A stretch of 64,000 nucleotides of DNA from Gari tellinella (GCA_922989275.2 OV277867.1:3286001-3350000); one strand, 5' to 3'. Shown: positions 21,192 through 30,910, numbered from the stretch's first letter. The notes: generated by a model not told the origin, from the letters alone. Program-made: numbers and translations.

Positions 21192-21505
21192 ACAGTGCTC
21201 CCTCCCTACAACGGTCCTCTCAACAACGACCCCCTCCTTACAACGACCCTTGCCGAAGTTCCCTAAACAGGACAATTATGTCTAACGCTTTTACTGTTGC
21301 AATATCGTCTGCTTAAAATTGTAGTCTGCTGCTTTTCTCAAAGTAACGTATTGGACATTGTGACAGAAAAGACTGAATTATGAGTGACAAACAACTTGAA
21401 TCCAGATCAGACGCCGCGTTACGCGGCGTCTGATCTGGATTTAAGATGTTTGAAAATGTTAACCAATTTCCCTCTCTATAACGACTCCCTCCGAACAACG
21501 CACAC
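21192..21505 (-). mobile_element. Family B MITE, 3' truncated
   Basis: TA|CAGTGCTCCCTCCCTACA at the left, CAACAACGACCCCCTCCTTA, an h1 core at 21388-21451 (GAATCC type, centre GCCGCGTTACGCGGC). It stops after GACTCCCTCCGAACAACGCA; the second terminal repeat is missing. Confidence 0.85.
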
Positions 21506-21589
21506 AAATTTGTACATGTCTTTAGAACTGAAACCACTATGGAATAAAGAGTTAACTGAACTTAACATATATTTTAAAACAATTCCTTA

Positions 21590-21745
21590 AATAGTTCCTG
21601 TATCCTACCAGATGGTAGCTTAAATCAGGCTGAAAGTAAAGCGAAATGAGCCTGAAGGCGCATCCTGTTTTACTTTCAACCCGGTTTCAGTGGTCACCTG
21701 TCTTAAAAAAATAAAAACAGGCTAACGGGGATGATGGAATAAATA
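21590..21745. mobile_element. Family C-like MITE, h2 core
   Basis: h2 hairpin with arms AGGCTGAAAGTAAAGCGAAA and CCTGTTTTACTTTCAACCCG around GCCTGAAGGCGC. The ends are poor, so this is an older copy. Confidence 0.65.
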
Positions 21746-22185
21746 TTAAAGTTAAAAATGTAGAACAAGTATTAATTTAAAATGTTTATTTAATGCTAAA
21801 TAGCTGATTAATCATTAATTATTCGACAATTTTCACTGAATTATTGACTAAAAACTACAATCCAATTACCAACACCAAATACATGTACATTTTACTAGCA
21901 TTTCCGTTTGTCATGTAAATGCATTCTATCAATCACTTACATCATGTAATAATAGACATGTCTATTTACATTACTAAAAAGTGTTTGTATAAGGTTTTTA
22001 GAACAATTGTAGCTTCCGTTGTGAAAGGAAATATTACAATTGGAACAAAACCCCACCAATTTTAGAAATGAGTGTTATACAGCTAAGGCCCATCCTAGCT
22101 GCTTGGCAGTTACATTTGTAGCTGCTTGGCATTTATGTGCTCTGACTGTTCTAACATGCGAAAGTTGTTTCCGAAGAGGGCATGA
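21746..22185. other. Unassigned; approaches the start of duplication unit 1
   Basis: No gene recognised. From about 22180 (GGCATGAGTCTTTAACC) similarity with 32740 begins. Confidence 0.4.
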
Positions 22186-22390
22186 GTCTTTAACCCTCAA
22201 CCTGCCATGGCTTCATCCTGTTAAACAATAATTGTCATCTGCTTTTACTTCTAAATTTAAAGTATTTTGTCCTTAGAAATATTGAAATGAGTGTGAAACA
22301 ATTGGGATCCTACCCAGACGCCGCGTTACACGGCGTTTGATCAGGATCCAAACTTTTTGCAGATAACTATTGTAAAATTGTACGGGTTAA
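22186..22390 (+). mobile_element. Family F MITE
   Basis: TTTAACCCTCAACCTGCC to GTACGGGTTAAAA; core at 22295-22362 (AACAATTGGGATCCTACC pairing with TTTGATCAGGATCCAAAC). Its duplicate in unit 2 is at 32750-32955, so it predates the duplication. Confidence 0.8.
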
Positions 22391-22612
22391 AATAATATTT
22401 TATAAGGTTATGCAGCTGTCGCCAACTTCATTTAAGTATAGAGTTTTTAGCAATTCTTACGTTTGAGTTTCTGCAATTTCTTTTCAATATTTTCACCAGA
22501 GTGTCTACGTATTTGACCTGCGGGAACTGCAGGCTTATCCTCCTAATTTGTTAGATACCATCGTCATCTAAAATAGGCGTTACATGTATTCGGTGTCTGA
22601 TCAGGGGTCCGT

Positions 22613-22840
22613 TTCATAAAACTTCGTACGACAAAAATGGTCGTAAGTCAAAACTTTAAACTATATTTAATTTCTGAATTCTCTATCGAATTCTTTCTTG
22701 TGACAACTCGTTGGAATCGTCTTTTCAAGACGATTCCAACGAGATCTCACAAGACATGATTAGATGGATAACAAAATGAGAGTTTTATTATCTGACTTAC
22801 GACAACAGTTGTCGTACGAAGCTTTATGAAACGGGCCCCA
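22613..22840 (+). mobile_element. Family H MITE
   Basis: GGGGTCCGTTTCATAAAAC to GTTTTATGAAACGGGCCCC-like ends (right end GAAACGGGCCCC). Subterminal TCGTACGACAAAAATGGTCG pairs with GACAACAGTTGTCGTACGA. The centre TTGGAATCGTCTTTTCAAGA begins a near-perfect palindrome. Confidence 0.85.
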
Positions 22841-22924
22841 GGTTCCCAAGACTGTCATTTTGGCACTTGTATAGATATCTCTTTAGTCGCCTGACATTAA
22901 TTCTTTCAATCTCAATGACGCCAA

Positions 22925-23107
22925 AATGCGCGTTTGCAAACAGTTTTGGATCCTGATCAGACGCCGCCAAACGCAGCGTCTGATCAGGATCCATACTGTT
23001 TGACTCGAGTGTTGATAACTTTTTAGTCATACTGCCTTAAATTTAACTTTGAAAAGATATTGCAGACAATAATATTGACGCAGACGATAATATTGCGGTG
23101 ATGGGGT
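22925..23107 (-). mobile_element. Family F MITE, reversed, strong h1 core
   Basis: h1 hairpin at 22935-23003 (GGATCCTGATCAGACGCCGC with GCGTCTGATCAGGATCC), then GCAGACGATAATATTGCGGT and GATGGGGTA. The left end is poorly defined. Confidence 0.7.
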
Positions 23108-23389
23108 ACAAATCTCACTATCAAATTGATCATGAGAGGGATAAATCTAATTTTGAAACGAATGTGAAGACCTCAGTTCTAAAGTAGACGCTAGTTTTGC
23201 TTATAGACCTGCACAAGCTTGCTGAAATGTTAATGACCTCACGCCAATAGCGTTATCATATAATATTGCGTTCGGTTCACATAATGGTGCCATTAGCTAG
23301 GTAAACATTGGCATTAGCCTGTCATAGTACCGTATCCGATATGGTTGAGTTACTGTAACGTGTTATAGGTGAATTTGTTGAAAATGTTG

Positions 23390-23790
23390 CAAACAATTTG
23401 GATCAAGATGAGACTCCTAGTGGTTCCGGATTTCATCTCGATCAGGAACGTATAATTAATCTACGTCCCCGTCTCGATCGAAACAGTTTGACATTCTTAC
23501 GATATATTGATTACAAAATTACAAATAGGTTCACAGCAAATACTGCAGACGACAATTATATGGCGTGCTAAAGTTTCACTGCATTTTCCCGAGTATCATA
23601 GCTATTTGCAAACAGTTTGGATTCAAATCAGACCCGCGTTACGCCGCGTCTGACCAGAATACAAACTATTTGACATTCTCATTTCATTATCTCTAAAGTC
23701 AAAATACCTAACCTTTAAATTGATAAATAAAAGCAGACGACATTTGTTTAATTGATGACGTCAAGGTACCGTAAGGGATTAAACAATTTG
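23390..23790 (+). mobile_element. Two diverged h1-core elements
   Basis: 23393-23505 is a heavily altered h1 (AACAATTTGGATCAAGATGA, then TTCATCTCGATCAGG), and 47105-47160 is its unit-3 counterpart. 23605-23675 is a second h1 (CAAACAGTTTGGATTC with CGTCTGACCAGAATAC) inside a family F frame that ends GTACCGTAAGGGATTAAA near 23787. Confidence 0.65.
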
Positions 23791-23898
23791 TAAACAAGTG
23801 TCCCAACCGTCGGTACAAACAACTCCCAAGGGGTTAAATTTAATTACGTGATATTCAAATATTAATATCGACCTCAACCATTACGTTTGTGAGCGTGA

Positions 23899-24109
23899 TT
23901 AAACCCTTTTACCATCGTATCGTATGTTCTAAAATGTTAACTTATCTATTATTTACAAGTAAGAATTAAATAAGTTTGACCAAAGAAATATCGATACGAA
24001 TGGCAAACATTTTGGATCCTGATAAGACACCGCGCTACGCGGTGTCTTATCAGGATCCAAACGTTTGAAAATTTGAATTCAGTCACATCCAGCGGCGAAA
24101 GGGTTAAAA
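23899..24109 (+). mobile_element. Family F MITE with matched arm changes
   Basis: TTAAACCCTTTTACCATCG to GCGGCGAAAGGGTTAAAA. The core at 24003-24067 reads GATAAGACACC in one arm and GGTGTCTTATC in the other, so both arms share two substitutions against the usual GATCAGACGCC. The unit-3 counterpart is at 47680-47880. Confidence 0.8.
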
Positions 24110-24540
24110 GGCATTGATTGAGGTGATAGTGTTTGTGTTTTAAATACAAACCCTATCGATTTCCCGGTATCATGGTACAATGGTCTCTGGCACCATATAT
24201 ACCCGAACTATAATATGTATTTGATATTCGTTACAATTAGGGATATGTTTCCCGAATCTGTTATATTCGATCTGATTGTAAAATGTTGGAAACTCAACGC
24301 TGACTATACAATCTGTAGATGGTTTTAAAGACTGAAACCATCAAAAAGGAACATTGAACTTATTTTGACGGGATGCTGAATGCTGTCTTGACTGTATACA
24401 TATTCAGATACAAAAATCAAAACCGGGTATTGGAAATACATCCGATATAGGCGTAACCACAATGGGATCTTACTGACCGTCGCCGAAAGGGATAAGAGGA
24501 CGGATCTTTATTATCCATGACCTTATTGGTTACAACAATA

Positions 24541-24786
24541 CAGTGGAGAATCTGTTATTCTTTCCCGTTTAAACGCAAACGTACGCAAACGCAAAGCACT
24601 AAAACGTAGAAAAGAACAACTTTTGGACAATTCTGATAATTCTTGTTTATCTTGGTGGCAAACAGTTCGGAGCCTGATCAGACGCCGGGTTACCCGGCGT
24701 CTGATCTGGCTCCAAACTGTTTGTACTGCAAATAATAGTTTTAGCGTAAACGCGTTTATTGGGAAAGAATAACAGATTCTCCACTG
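24541..24786 (-). mobile_element. Family A MITE, complete, reversed
   Basis: TA|CAGTGGAGAATCTGTTATTC to AGATTCTCCACTG|TA; h1 core 24658-24722. The corresponding site in unit 2 (near 34060, AACAACAACATCCGATATCG) has no MITE, so insertion followed duplication. Confidence 0.9.
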
Positions 24787-25309
24787 TAGCAGCAACATCC
24801 GATACCGCTGTTGTATACTGTTTTGCTTTGTCTGCATTTGCAGCAATTCCTCAGGCAATTACAAGTATATAAAGTGTCGCATAGTCCGCTAGACGATCAT
24901 GTATAAAAGCTTGACAGTATATGATATATGTTAACTATTTATGTAACTATTATATGTGGCACTATAATAAACTGTGAAACTGGGAACATATATTCTTGAA
25001 AGAGCAAATTCTTAAATGAGTAACTTCAGATATTGCTGAAGTCGCTGAACCGTTTCGTGTTCAGTCGAGTGCTACGATTTTCTATTAAAATTTTAATAAC
25101 AATCTATTCTACTCTTTTGTCAGGTACAGAACTGTTAGACAAATCTATGTACACACACATTGGCGATTTCCATTAGCGGAATCAGGAAAGTCTAAACTAG
25201 GACATGACTGTTTTAGTTAACCAGTAAAACGTTTTGAAAATATACGAATATCATCCAGGGTATTTGGGGTAAGCAATTTTTAGGCGTTTTTACTGCAATT
25301 ATGACGTGA

Positions 25310-25690
25310 TAACCCTTATCATTCTTAGCGCGGCTAACATTTGCAAACAGTTTGGATCAGACGCAGGATAACCCGGCGTCTGGTCTGGATCTAAACCTGT
25401 TTGTCACTCAACTTTTCTTCGGTTTTAAAACAAGAATCAGAATTAATTTTGATATGTTTTGCGACAGTTTAGCATTATCAGGGGATACACGTCCAATACA
25501 AGCATTTACATATCGTCTGCTTAAATTTTAATTGATTTGATAAAAAGTGAAATGCTATGTGATTTTTACTAAAGAAATGTTGACACGAGTGTTGAACAGT
25601 TTGGACCCTGATCAGACATCGCCAATTGCGGTGCCTTATCAGGACCCAAACAGTTTGCAAATGTGAGTAGCGTCAGGTTTTGCGGATAAA
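25310..25690. mobile_element. Two h1-core elements of family F
   Basis: Hairpin 1 at 25343-25407 has a gap in one arm (CAGTTTGGATCAGACGC versus GTCTGGTCTGGATCTAAACC). Hairpin 2 at 25593-25660 has matched CAGTTTGGACCCTGATCAG and TATCAGGACCCAAACAG arms and a short centre CGCCAATTGCGG. Both have counterparts in unit 2 at 35399 and 35684. Confidence 0.75.
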
Positions 25691-25734
25691 TGGTTAAATC
25701 ATAACCAGTGTGTATGTATGATCACATTACATGT

Positions 25735-26105
25735 AAGACATTATTCTTTCCTAATAACCATGTTTATACTCAAATCATATTTCCAAACGGTGTTGCGTAA
25801 TGCAAGGTCTAATAAGGGTCCAATTAGATTGAACGCATCCCAATAAACGCGTTTACGCTAAAACTATTATTTGCAGTGCAAACAGTTTGGAGCCAGATCA
25901 GACACCGGGTAACCCGGCGTCTGATCAGGCTCCAAATTGTTTGCCATTCAGATTAAAATAAATGGTCAGGATTTTCAATAAGTTGTCTTTTTTCTACGTT
26001 TTAGTGCAATGCGTTTGCGTACGTTTGCTTTTAAACGGGAACGAATAACGTTTTCTCCACTGTACTTGTCATGGCAGTGAAGGATGACCAAAAGGCAGCG
26101 AAGGG
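25735..26105 (+). mobile_element. Family A MITE (25839-26062) joined to an older A/F remnant
   Basis: 25735-25830 looks like a decayed left half of a family A copy (ATTATTCTTTCCTAATAACC, then CGTAATGCAAGGTC). It is followed at 25839 by CCCAATAAACGCGTTTACGC of a fresh A copy lacking its own left end. The right end is TTTTCTCCACTG|TA, followed by GTCATGGCAGTGAAGG of a family F end. Confidence 0.7.
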
Positions 26106-26627
26106 GTTAATAGTCTTTTTATTTCAATTCATATTGATAAATTGTAAATTTTATTTAGTTGAAAGAAACTCCTTTTATTTATTAAATCCAACTTAGTTTA
26201 TTTTCAAACATATATTGGTTATGGGATTGGCATAGAATGTATATATCTTAGAATGTCTAAATGAAAGTTGTAGTTTGTTGAATTTAAGTTCAAAGGTGCG
26301 TTATTTATGTTATAATTTTAATATGTTGTTTTACTTACAATATGCATAAGAATAGTATCTTACAATTTTTACATTAATAGATGTAGTGTGGTTTTATGTG
26401 AATTTGTGAACGTTCCTTTCTACTTGTTGAATTTATGAGACAAAATGATAAAGACTTAATTTATTAATAGAAACCAGAAAAGGTCTGAAAACATAACGGG
26501 GCTTTAAACTTGTTATGTAAACAGAAGAACCCTATATTTTTAATAATTTGTTAAACTACCGTTTCAAATCATGCATGTCATTGTCTGTATAATCTTTATG
26601 TGCCGATCGCGACTTGGCTGGTCTTTG
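26106..26627. other. Duplicated AT-rich spacer, no gene seen
   Basis: Matches 35950-37200 of unit 2 in two blocks, including GGCATA..ATGTATATATC and TACATTAATAGAT.TAGTGTG. In unit 2 the blocks are separated by the 92-bp tandem repeat. Confidence 0.6.
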
Positions 26628-26695
26628 CAAACAATTTGGATCTAGATCAAATGCTGTGTAACACAGTGTCTGATCTAGATACCAACTGTTTGATA
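26628..26695. repeat. h1-type hairpin with altered centre
   Basis: CAAACAATTTGGATCTAGAT pairs with ATCTAGATACCAACTGTTTG. The centre is CTGTGTAACACAG instead of CCGCGTTACGCGG, changed symmetrically. No clear MITE ends remain. Confidence 0.7.
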
Positions 26696-26729
26696 ATCGT
26701 CTTTAAATTTCTTTAATAAAATACAATAT

Positions 26730-27130
26730 ATATGCAAACGAGGCTTCCAATATCGATGTATATTGGGAAGTGAGTCAATTATATAGCGCAACAAATATAT
26801 CTTGGTGTGAGCTTAAGCTTTGCATCGACGGAGTTTGTTGTTGCTGGGTCTCTCGGTTTGCACGTTACAAATGATGGCAGCGGTGGGATAAAGACAACTG
26901 CCAGACCGGACCCACGGTTCTCCCAGGGTTCAAGTCTAAAGACAAGACTTCTGGGAGGGGAGAGCTATGTAACATATGGAGTACATTGATATATGCAAAT
27001 GAGGCTTCCCAAACCGTTGTATGTTGGGAAGTGAGTCAATAATATAGCGCAACAAACATGTCTTGATGTTAGCTTAAGCTTTGCATCAACGGGGTTTGAT
27101 GTCGATGGGTCTCTCGGTTTGCACGTTGCA
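26730..27130. repeat. Direct repeat, ~145-bp unit at 261-bp spacing
   Basis: ATATGCAAACGAGGCTTCC at 26730 recurs as ATATGCAAATGAGGCTTCC at 26991. Both continue TTGGGAAGTGAGTCAAT, ATAGCGCAACAAA, AGCTTAAGCTTTGCATC and GGGTCTCTCGGTTTGCACGT. Between them is a short hairpin (CTCCCAG...AAGTCT pairing with AGACTT...CTGGGAG, about 26920-26958). Confidence 0.8.
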
Positions 27131-27169
27131 CTAAGAATATATGGGAATTATAAGGATTGTATTTTTGAA

Positions 27170-27545
27170 TGAGGAAATGTTTATGCGAATGTGAAACAGT
27201 TTGGATTTTGATCAGACGCCGCGCGACGATGCTTTTGATCAGGATTTAAACAGTGTGCAAACTCACCGTTTGGTGCCGTACAGTGGAGAATCTGTTATTC
27301 TTTCCCAATAAACGCGTTTACGCTAAAACTATTATTTATATTACAAACAGTTTGGAGCCAGATCAGACGCCGGGTAACCCGGCGTCTGATCAGGCTCCAA
27401 ACTGTTTGCCACCAAGATAAACATGAATTATCAGAATTGTCCAAAAGTTGTACTTTTCTACGTTTTAGTGCTTTGCGTTTGCGTACGTTGGCGTTTAAAC
27501 GGGAAAGAATATCAGATTCTCCACTGTAGCAGTGAAAGAGTTAAG
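27170..27545 (+). mobile_element. Family F remnant with nested family A MITE (27281-27526)
   Basis: An h1 core (27191-27260: GTTTGGATTTTGATCAGACG with TTTTGATCAGGATTTAAAC) is followed by GTTTGGTGCCGTA|CAGTGGAGAATCTG. After the A right end (ATTCTCCACTG|TA) the F end resumes as GCAGTGAAAGAGTTAAG. The unit-2 counterpart near 37210 lacks the A copy. The A core is at 27345-27410. Confidence 0.85.
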
Positions 27546-27660
27546 TGGTCCGTGTTAAATATACTTACAAGAAAACATGTGATTAACACTTACATGCAGA
27601 TAACTGACACTTCATACATGTGTGGTTGCAATATTCAGACATAATTGGATTAAAGTTGTC

Positions 27661-27674
27661 TTATTTTCTTTCAG
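27661..27674 (+). promoter_or_regulatory. 3' splice site before the leader of receptor gene 1
   Basis: TTATTTTCTTTCAG followed by GAA, a strong polypyrimidine-AG acceptor 97 bases before the start codon. The same sequence stands 96 and 97 bases before the other two receptor start codons, while surrounding upstream sequence has diverged. It implies a non-coding first exon farther upstream. Confidence 0.7.
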
Positions 27675-27694
27675 GAATTCGGCATTTACTCTCC

Positions 27695-27709
27695 ATGGTG
27701 CTGAAATAA
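27695..27709 (+). promoter_or_regulatory. Upstream ORF (MVLK-stop) in the leader of gene 1
   Basis: CCATGGTGCTGAAATAA: an ATG in good context followed by four codons and a stop, 61 bases before the main ATG. Conserved in position and start in the other two paralogs. A second short ORF starts at the ATG in TTGACATGCAGC and is unique to this copy. A role in translation control is inference. Confidence 0.5.
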
Positions 27710-27770
27710 AACAGGATATTGGTTTTGACATGCAGCAACAATTATCAATTGTCTGAACAATCTCATAAAA

Positions 27771-29222
27771 ATGGGCGTCAATCGTAATATTTTGATATTC
27801 CTTATTGGGTCATTTTCTCTGTCCAGCGCTTTTGCAAACTCATTCTCTGACATTAAAAAGTTGTTAGAGGACAAACGGAAAATGAACAACAAGAAACTGA
27901 GACCGGTTCTCTACCAAAACACGACGACAGAGGCTGATGTTCATTTTGAGCTTATTTCTATTCAGGATTTCGACGAAGTGTCGGGGAAATTCTCAGTTGT
28001 TGGAATTCTGTTTATGGGTTGGATTGATGAAATTCTGAAGTGGGACCCTAAAGAATATGGTGGTTTGGAATTCTTCAAAGCAGAGAGGGGTGACTTCTGG
28101 CAGCCACCTATCACTTTAGTAAACCCAGCTGATGAAATTGACAATGTTGGAAACGACTGGGATATATTTAATTATGATTATGATGGAACTGCGGCGACCG
28201 CTTCCGGTCAAGTTTTCGAATCAACCTGCACCGTTGACGTTACTGTCTACCCATGGGATCAACAGGAATGTTCATTGGTGTTTGTACCCTGGGGGTATTC
28301 TTCCAAGGAAGTTGCACTGGAACCGTTTGATCAAAAGATAGGAACTACATTTTACGACGGAAATGGAAAATGGAATCTTGTTTCAACGCGTACAGAAAGT
28401 TACATAGATGCTGCCGGTACTTCAGCGCTAAAATTTACTATGACTTTACAACGTAAACCACTGTTCGTATTAGTCAATGTCCTTCTACCGATTGTTTTTA
28501 TGTCATTTCTAAACATGGTCGTCTTTCTTATACCGACAGAAAGTGGTGAGAGGATATCCTACTGTCTCACTGTGTTACTTGCCATTGCTGTATTTCTAAC
28601 TCTTGTTGGTGACAACTTACCGAAAACATCTGATCCTATGTCCATTCTTAGTTACTACCTTCTGACAGTGTTAATCCTCAGTGTTTTCGTAGTGTTGGCA
28701 ACGGTGGTCAGTTTGCGGATATATTTTTACGATGAGAAGACACCTATTCCTAGCTGTTTGGTCTCTTTTGCAAGGTGTATGAGGTGTCAATCTCAGACAA
28801 ACCGGTCACATCCACACCGGCGGCGCTCATTTAAGGACACTCACATCGATGGCGATATGGAGAGTGACGAGGGTCGCGACATTTTCAAAGGGACGGAAAG
28901 TATTGTCATGTCTTTGACAAATGGGTATACAATATACCAGGATCAAAGAGGCAAGAGGAGGCGATATGTTACTGGTGACAATGACAACAATACGCATGTG
29001 TCCAGTAAATGCACAAACAGTATGGGCAAAGGAAAACCAGGGTGCTCTTTGTCCGAGTCGGCTGAGATAACTACTGTCACGTGGAAAGACGTAAGCTGTG
29101 CATTCGATACCGTGATTTTCCTTATTTGCGTAGTCATTTTGATTGCTGCTACGGCCTTGTTCTTCTCTCTCGTTCGAACTAACAAACGCATTGAGGACGA
29201 AGGAACAGAAGACGACCATTGA
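27771..29222 (+). CDS. Cys-loop ligand-gated ion channel subunit (nicotinic receptor-like), copy 1
   Basis: A 483-residue pentameric ligand-gated channel subunit in one uninterrupted exon. Residues 1-22 are a signal peptide. The extracellular domain carries the loop D region GWIDEILKWDP (83-93), loop A region FWQPPITLVNPAD (109-121) and the Cys loop, Cys153 to Cys167 with exactly 13 residues between (VYPWDQQEC). The adjacent-cysteine pair of loop C that marks nicotinic alpha subunits is absent (WNLVSTRTESY, 201-211). M1 is about 229-254. M2 (about 261-280) has ESGERISY at its start, so Glu precedes the pore and no Pro-Ala insertion is present: a cation-selective pore by family rules. Leu9', Val13' and Asp20' are kept. 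M3 is 290-318, the cytoplasmic loop about 320-440, M4 443-468. The start ATG has the context AAAAATGG, shared by all three copies. A transmitter or chemosensory role at the plasma membrane is expected; the ligand is unknown. Confidence 0.93.
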   Translation: MGVNRNILIFLIGSFSLSSAFANSFSDIKKLLEDKRKMNNKKLRPVLYQNTTTEADVHFELISIQDFDEVSGKFSVVGILFMGWIDEILKWDPKEYGGLEFFKAERGDFWQPPITLVNPADEIDNVGNDWDIFNYDYDGTAATASGQVFESTCTVDVTVYPWDQQECSLVFVPWGYSSKEVALEPFDQKIGTTFYDGNGKWNLVSTRTESYIDAAGTSALKFTMTLQRKPLFVLVNVLLPIVFMSFLNMVVFLIPTESGERISYCLTVLLAIAVFLTLVGDNLPKTSDPMSILSYYLLTVLILSVFVVLATVVSLRIYFYDEKTPIPSCLVSFARCMRCQSQTNRSHPHRRRSFKDTHIDGDMESDEGRDIFKGTESIVMSLTNGYTIYQDQRGKRRRYVTGDNDNNTHVSSKCTNSMGKGKPGCSLSESAEITTVTWKDVSCAFDTVIFLICVVILIAATALFFSLVRTNKRIEDEGTEDDH

Positions 29223-29512
29223 ATTGTTCGGAGTTGTTTTGTGACCTTAACATTAGACTTTGGTTACTGTGTCTTGTTACCTTAGAGATGACCTTAGTTT
29301 TCTCAGAAAGTCAGTGATGTATGGGGCCACTCAGTGATGTTTGGGGATACTCAGTGATGCATGGGGCCTGTTTGGAAATCAATTTAATGATTGAATACAA
29401 TCAAATTTACTGAGTTATAGTACCAATGTTCCACCGATCCGTTAGTCTTTTCATTGCTTCTATCGTTTATTTATCCAGCCGCTCTGTCATGGATCCGCTC
29501 TCTAGGTCACGC
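29223..29512. other. 3' flank of receptor gene 1
   Basis: The first bases (TTCGGAGTTGTTTTGTGA) match the 3' flank of copy 2. CAGTGATG.ATGGGG appears three times at 29310-29360 as a short tandem repeat. No AATAAA hexamer is obvious. Confidence 0.5.
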
Positions 29513-29645
29513 ATTAACCCTTGACTCCATAGTCTGTTTTTAGTTTCGAAGACAGATGATCACTGAAAGCGTGTTGAAAGTAAAGCAAATACCCATTCTG
29601 CTTTACTTTCAATCTGCTTTAATTTACTATTTGCTATGAATATAG
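29513..29645. mobile_element. Family C MITE, truncated
   Basis: TTAACCCTTGACTCCATAG, then an h2 hairpin with arms GTTGAAAGTAAAGCAAA and CTGCTTTACTTTCAATCTGC around 29570-29625. The far terminal repeat is missing. Confidence 0.65.
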
Positions 29646-30114
29646 TTCTTATGGTATTGGAATTTGATGTAATAACACATCAAATTCTATTTATCCTATG
29701 GGCTAGAGTGTATATTCATTTTCTTTTAGATGGAAGAAATAGATAGTATAGTAGTAGCTATTCGAGCAAGTTATCTCCATGATTACATTATCAACAAAGT
29801 CGTTCGTTTAAAGTCCCATTGTGTTTTCAGACCTTTTCATAATGTCTGAAATACAATAACGGTTAATAATAATGTTTGAACATTCTAATGGGCCAAACTG
29901 ATCTATGAAATGATGAAGACGGACCTAAATCACCAAAAAGGGCGATTTAAAATCATAACAAACCGAAAATAGAGCGTCTGCCATAAACCTTACCACACGG
30001 CTTAGTATCACGTGATACAGCCGGAGTCAACATCACCGTGTGCAACCGCAATTACCTTCGACGGTCGATCCATCAGTCTGTTAGACTATCACACTTTTTT
30101 GTCCGCTCTCTAAC
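29646..30114. other. Unassigned sequence
   Basis: A 14-bp inverted pair (AATTTGATGTAATA / CACATCAAATT) lies at 29660-29690. No gene or known repeat is seen. Confidence 0.4.
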
Positions 30115-30910
30115 TCGAATATCTTTTATCCGATCTTCCACAAACTTGCTGAAAATGTTCATTGATATAAAATCAAGGTTTAGTTTGATTACTACTAAAA
30201 TCGCATAAGGTGTTTTTGAGTTATTGCCTGTTAATTTATAAAAAAATGACTGTTTCAGTCATTTTTGCACTCTAAAACAAACAGTTTTTATCGGATATTC
30301 ACCAAACATGCTGAAAATATTTATTCATATAAAATTCAGGTCTAGTTTGATTATTACTAAAATCGCATGTGGCATACCTAAGTTTTTGCCCTTTATGTAT
30401 TAAAAAATGACTGTTTTCAGCAAGGTTTGCTCTCTAACACAAATACGTTTTATTGGATCTTCACCAAATTTGCTGAAAATATTTATTGATATAATATCAA
30501 GGTTTAGTATGATTACTACTAAAAGCGCATAAGGTATATCTAAGTTAATGCCTGTTTATTAATGAAAAATGACGGTTTCAGTCACTTTTTGCACTCTAAC
30601 ACATACAGTTTTTATCGGATATTCATTAAACTTGCTGAAAATGTTTAAGTGTATAAAATTTAGGTTTAGTTTGATTATTACAAAAATCGCATGTGGCATA
30701 TCTGAGTTTTTGCCCTTTATGTATTAAAAAATGACTGTTTCAGCATTTTTCAGCAATAACTCAGACATGCCTTATGCGATTTTGCTAGTTATTGAACCTG
30801 ACCTAGATTCTATACTAATAAACATTTGTAGCAAGTTTGGTGAAGATCCAAAAAGAAATGTTTGAGTTAGGGAGCGGACAAGGCTGAAACAGTCATTTTC
30901 AGCAAGCTCA
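30115..30910. repeat. 162-bp tandem repeat, four copies plus an inverted partial copy
   Basis: TTTTAT.GGAT.TTCA.CAAA starts units at 30124, 30286, 30448 and 30610, an exact 162-bp period. Each unit contains TTGCTGAAAAT, ATATAAAAT.A.GGTTTAG and AAAATCGCATA.GG, and ends AAAAAATGACTGTTTCAG. From about 30905 back to 30750 the same unit lies on the opposite strand (AAGTTTGGTGAAGATCC). This kind of 'GGATCTTCACCAAACTTG' satellite is familiar from bivalve genomes (recollection, not a search result). Confidence 0.85.

Larger units (their letters stand above)
22000..29300 (+). repeat. Segmental duplication unit 1 (carries receptor gene 1)
   Basis: Blocks in fixed order recur in units 2 and 3. GGCATGAGTCTTTA (22180) matches 32740. 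TTATAAGG.TATGCAGCTGTC (22400) matches 32960. GCTGAACCGTTTCGTGTTCA (25045) matches 35097 and 50937. ATATCTTAGAATGTCTAAAT (26240) matches 36090. The receptor gene closes the unit. The 23150-24200 block (TGTTAATGACCTCA) matches 46300-47950 in unit 3. Boundaries are approximate. Confidence 0.8.

Noticed and set aside
26890..26960. Possible tRNA-like box B (GGGTTCAAGTC) at 26929
   Set aside because: It is part of a local hairpin (CTCCCAG/CTGGGAG), there is no box A at the right distance, and no cloverleaf can be drawn.
27686..29219. Minus-strand ORFs opposite receptor gene 1 (up to 130 codons) and equivalents opposite copies 2 and 3
   Set aside because: Antisense shadows of conserved coding sequence with no domain of their own.
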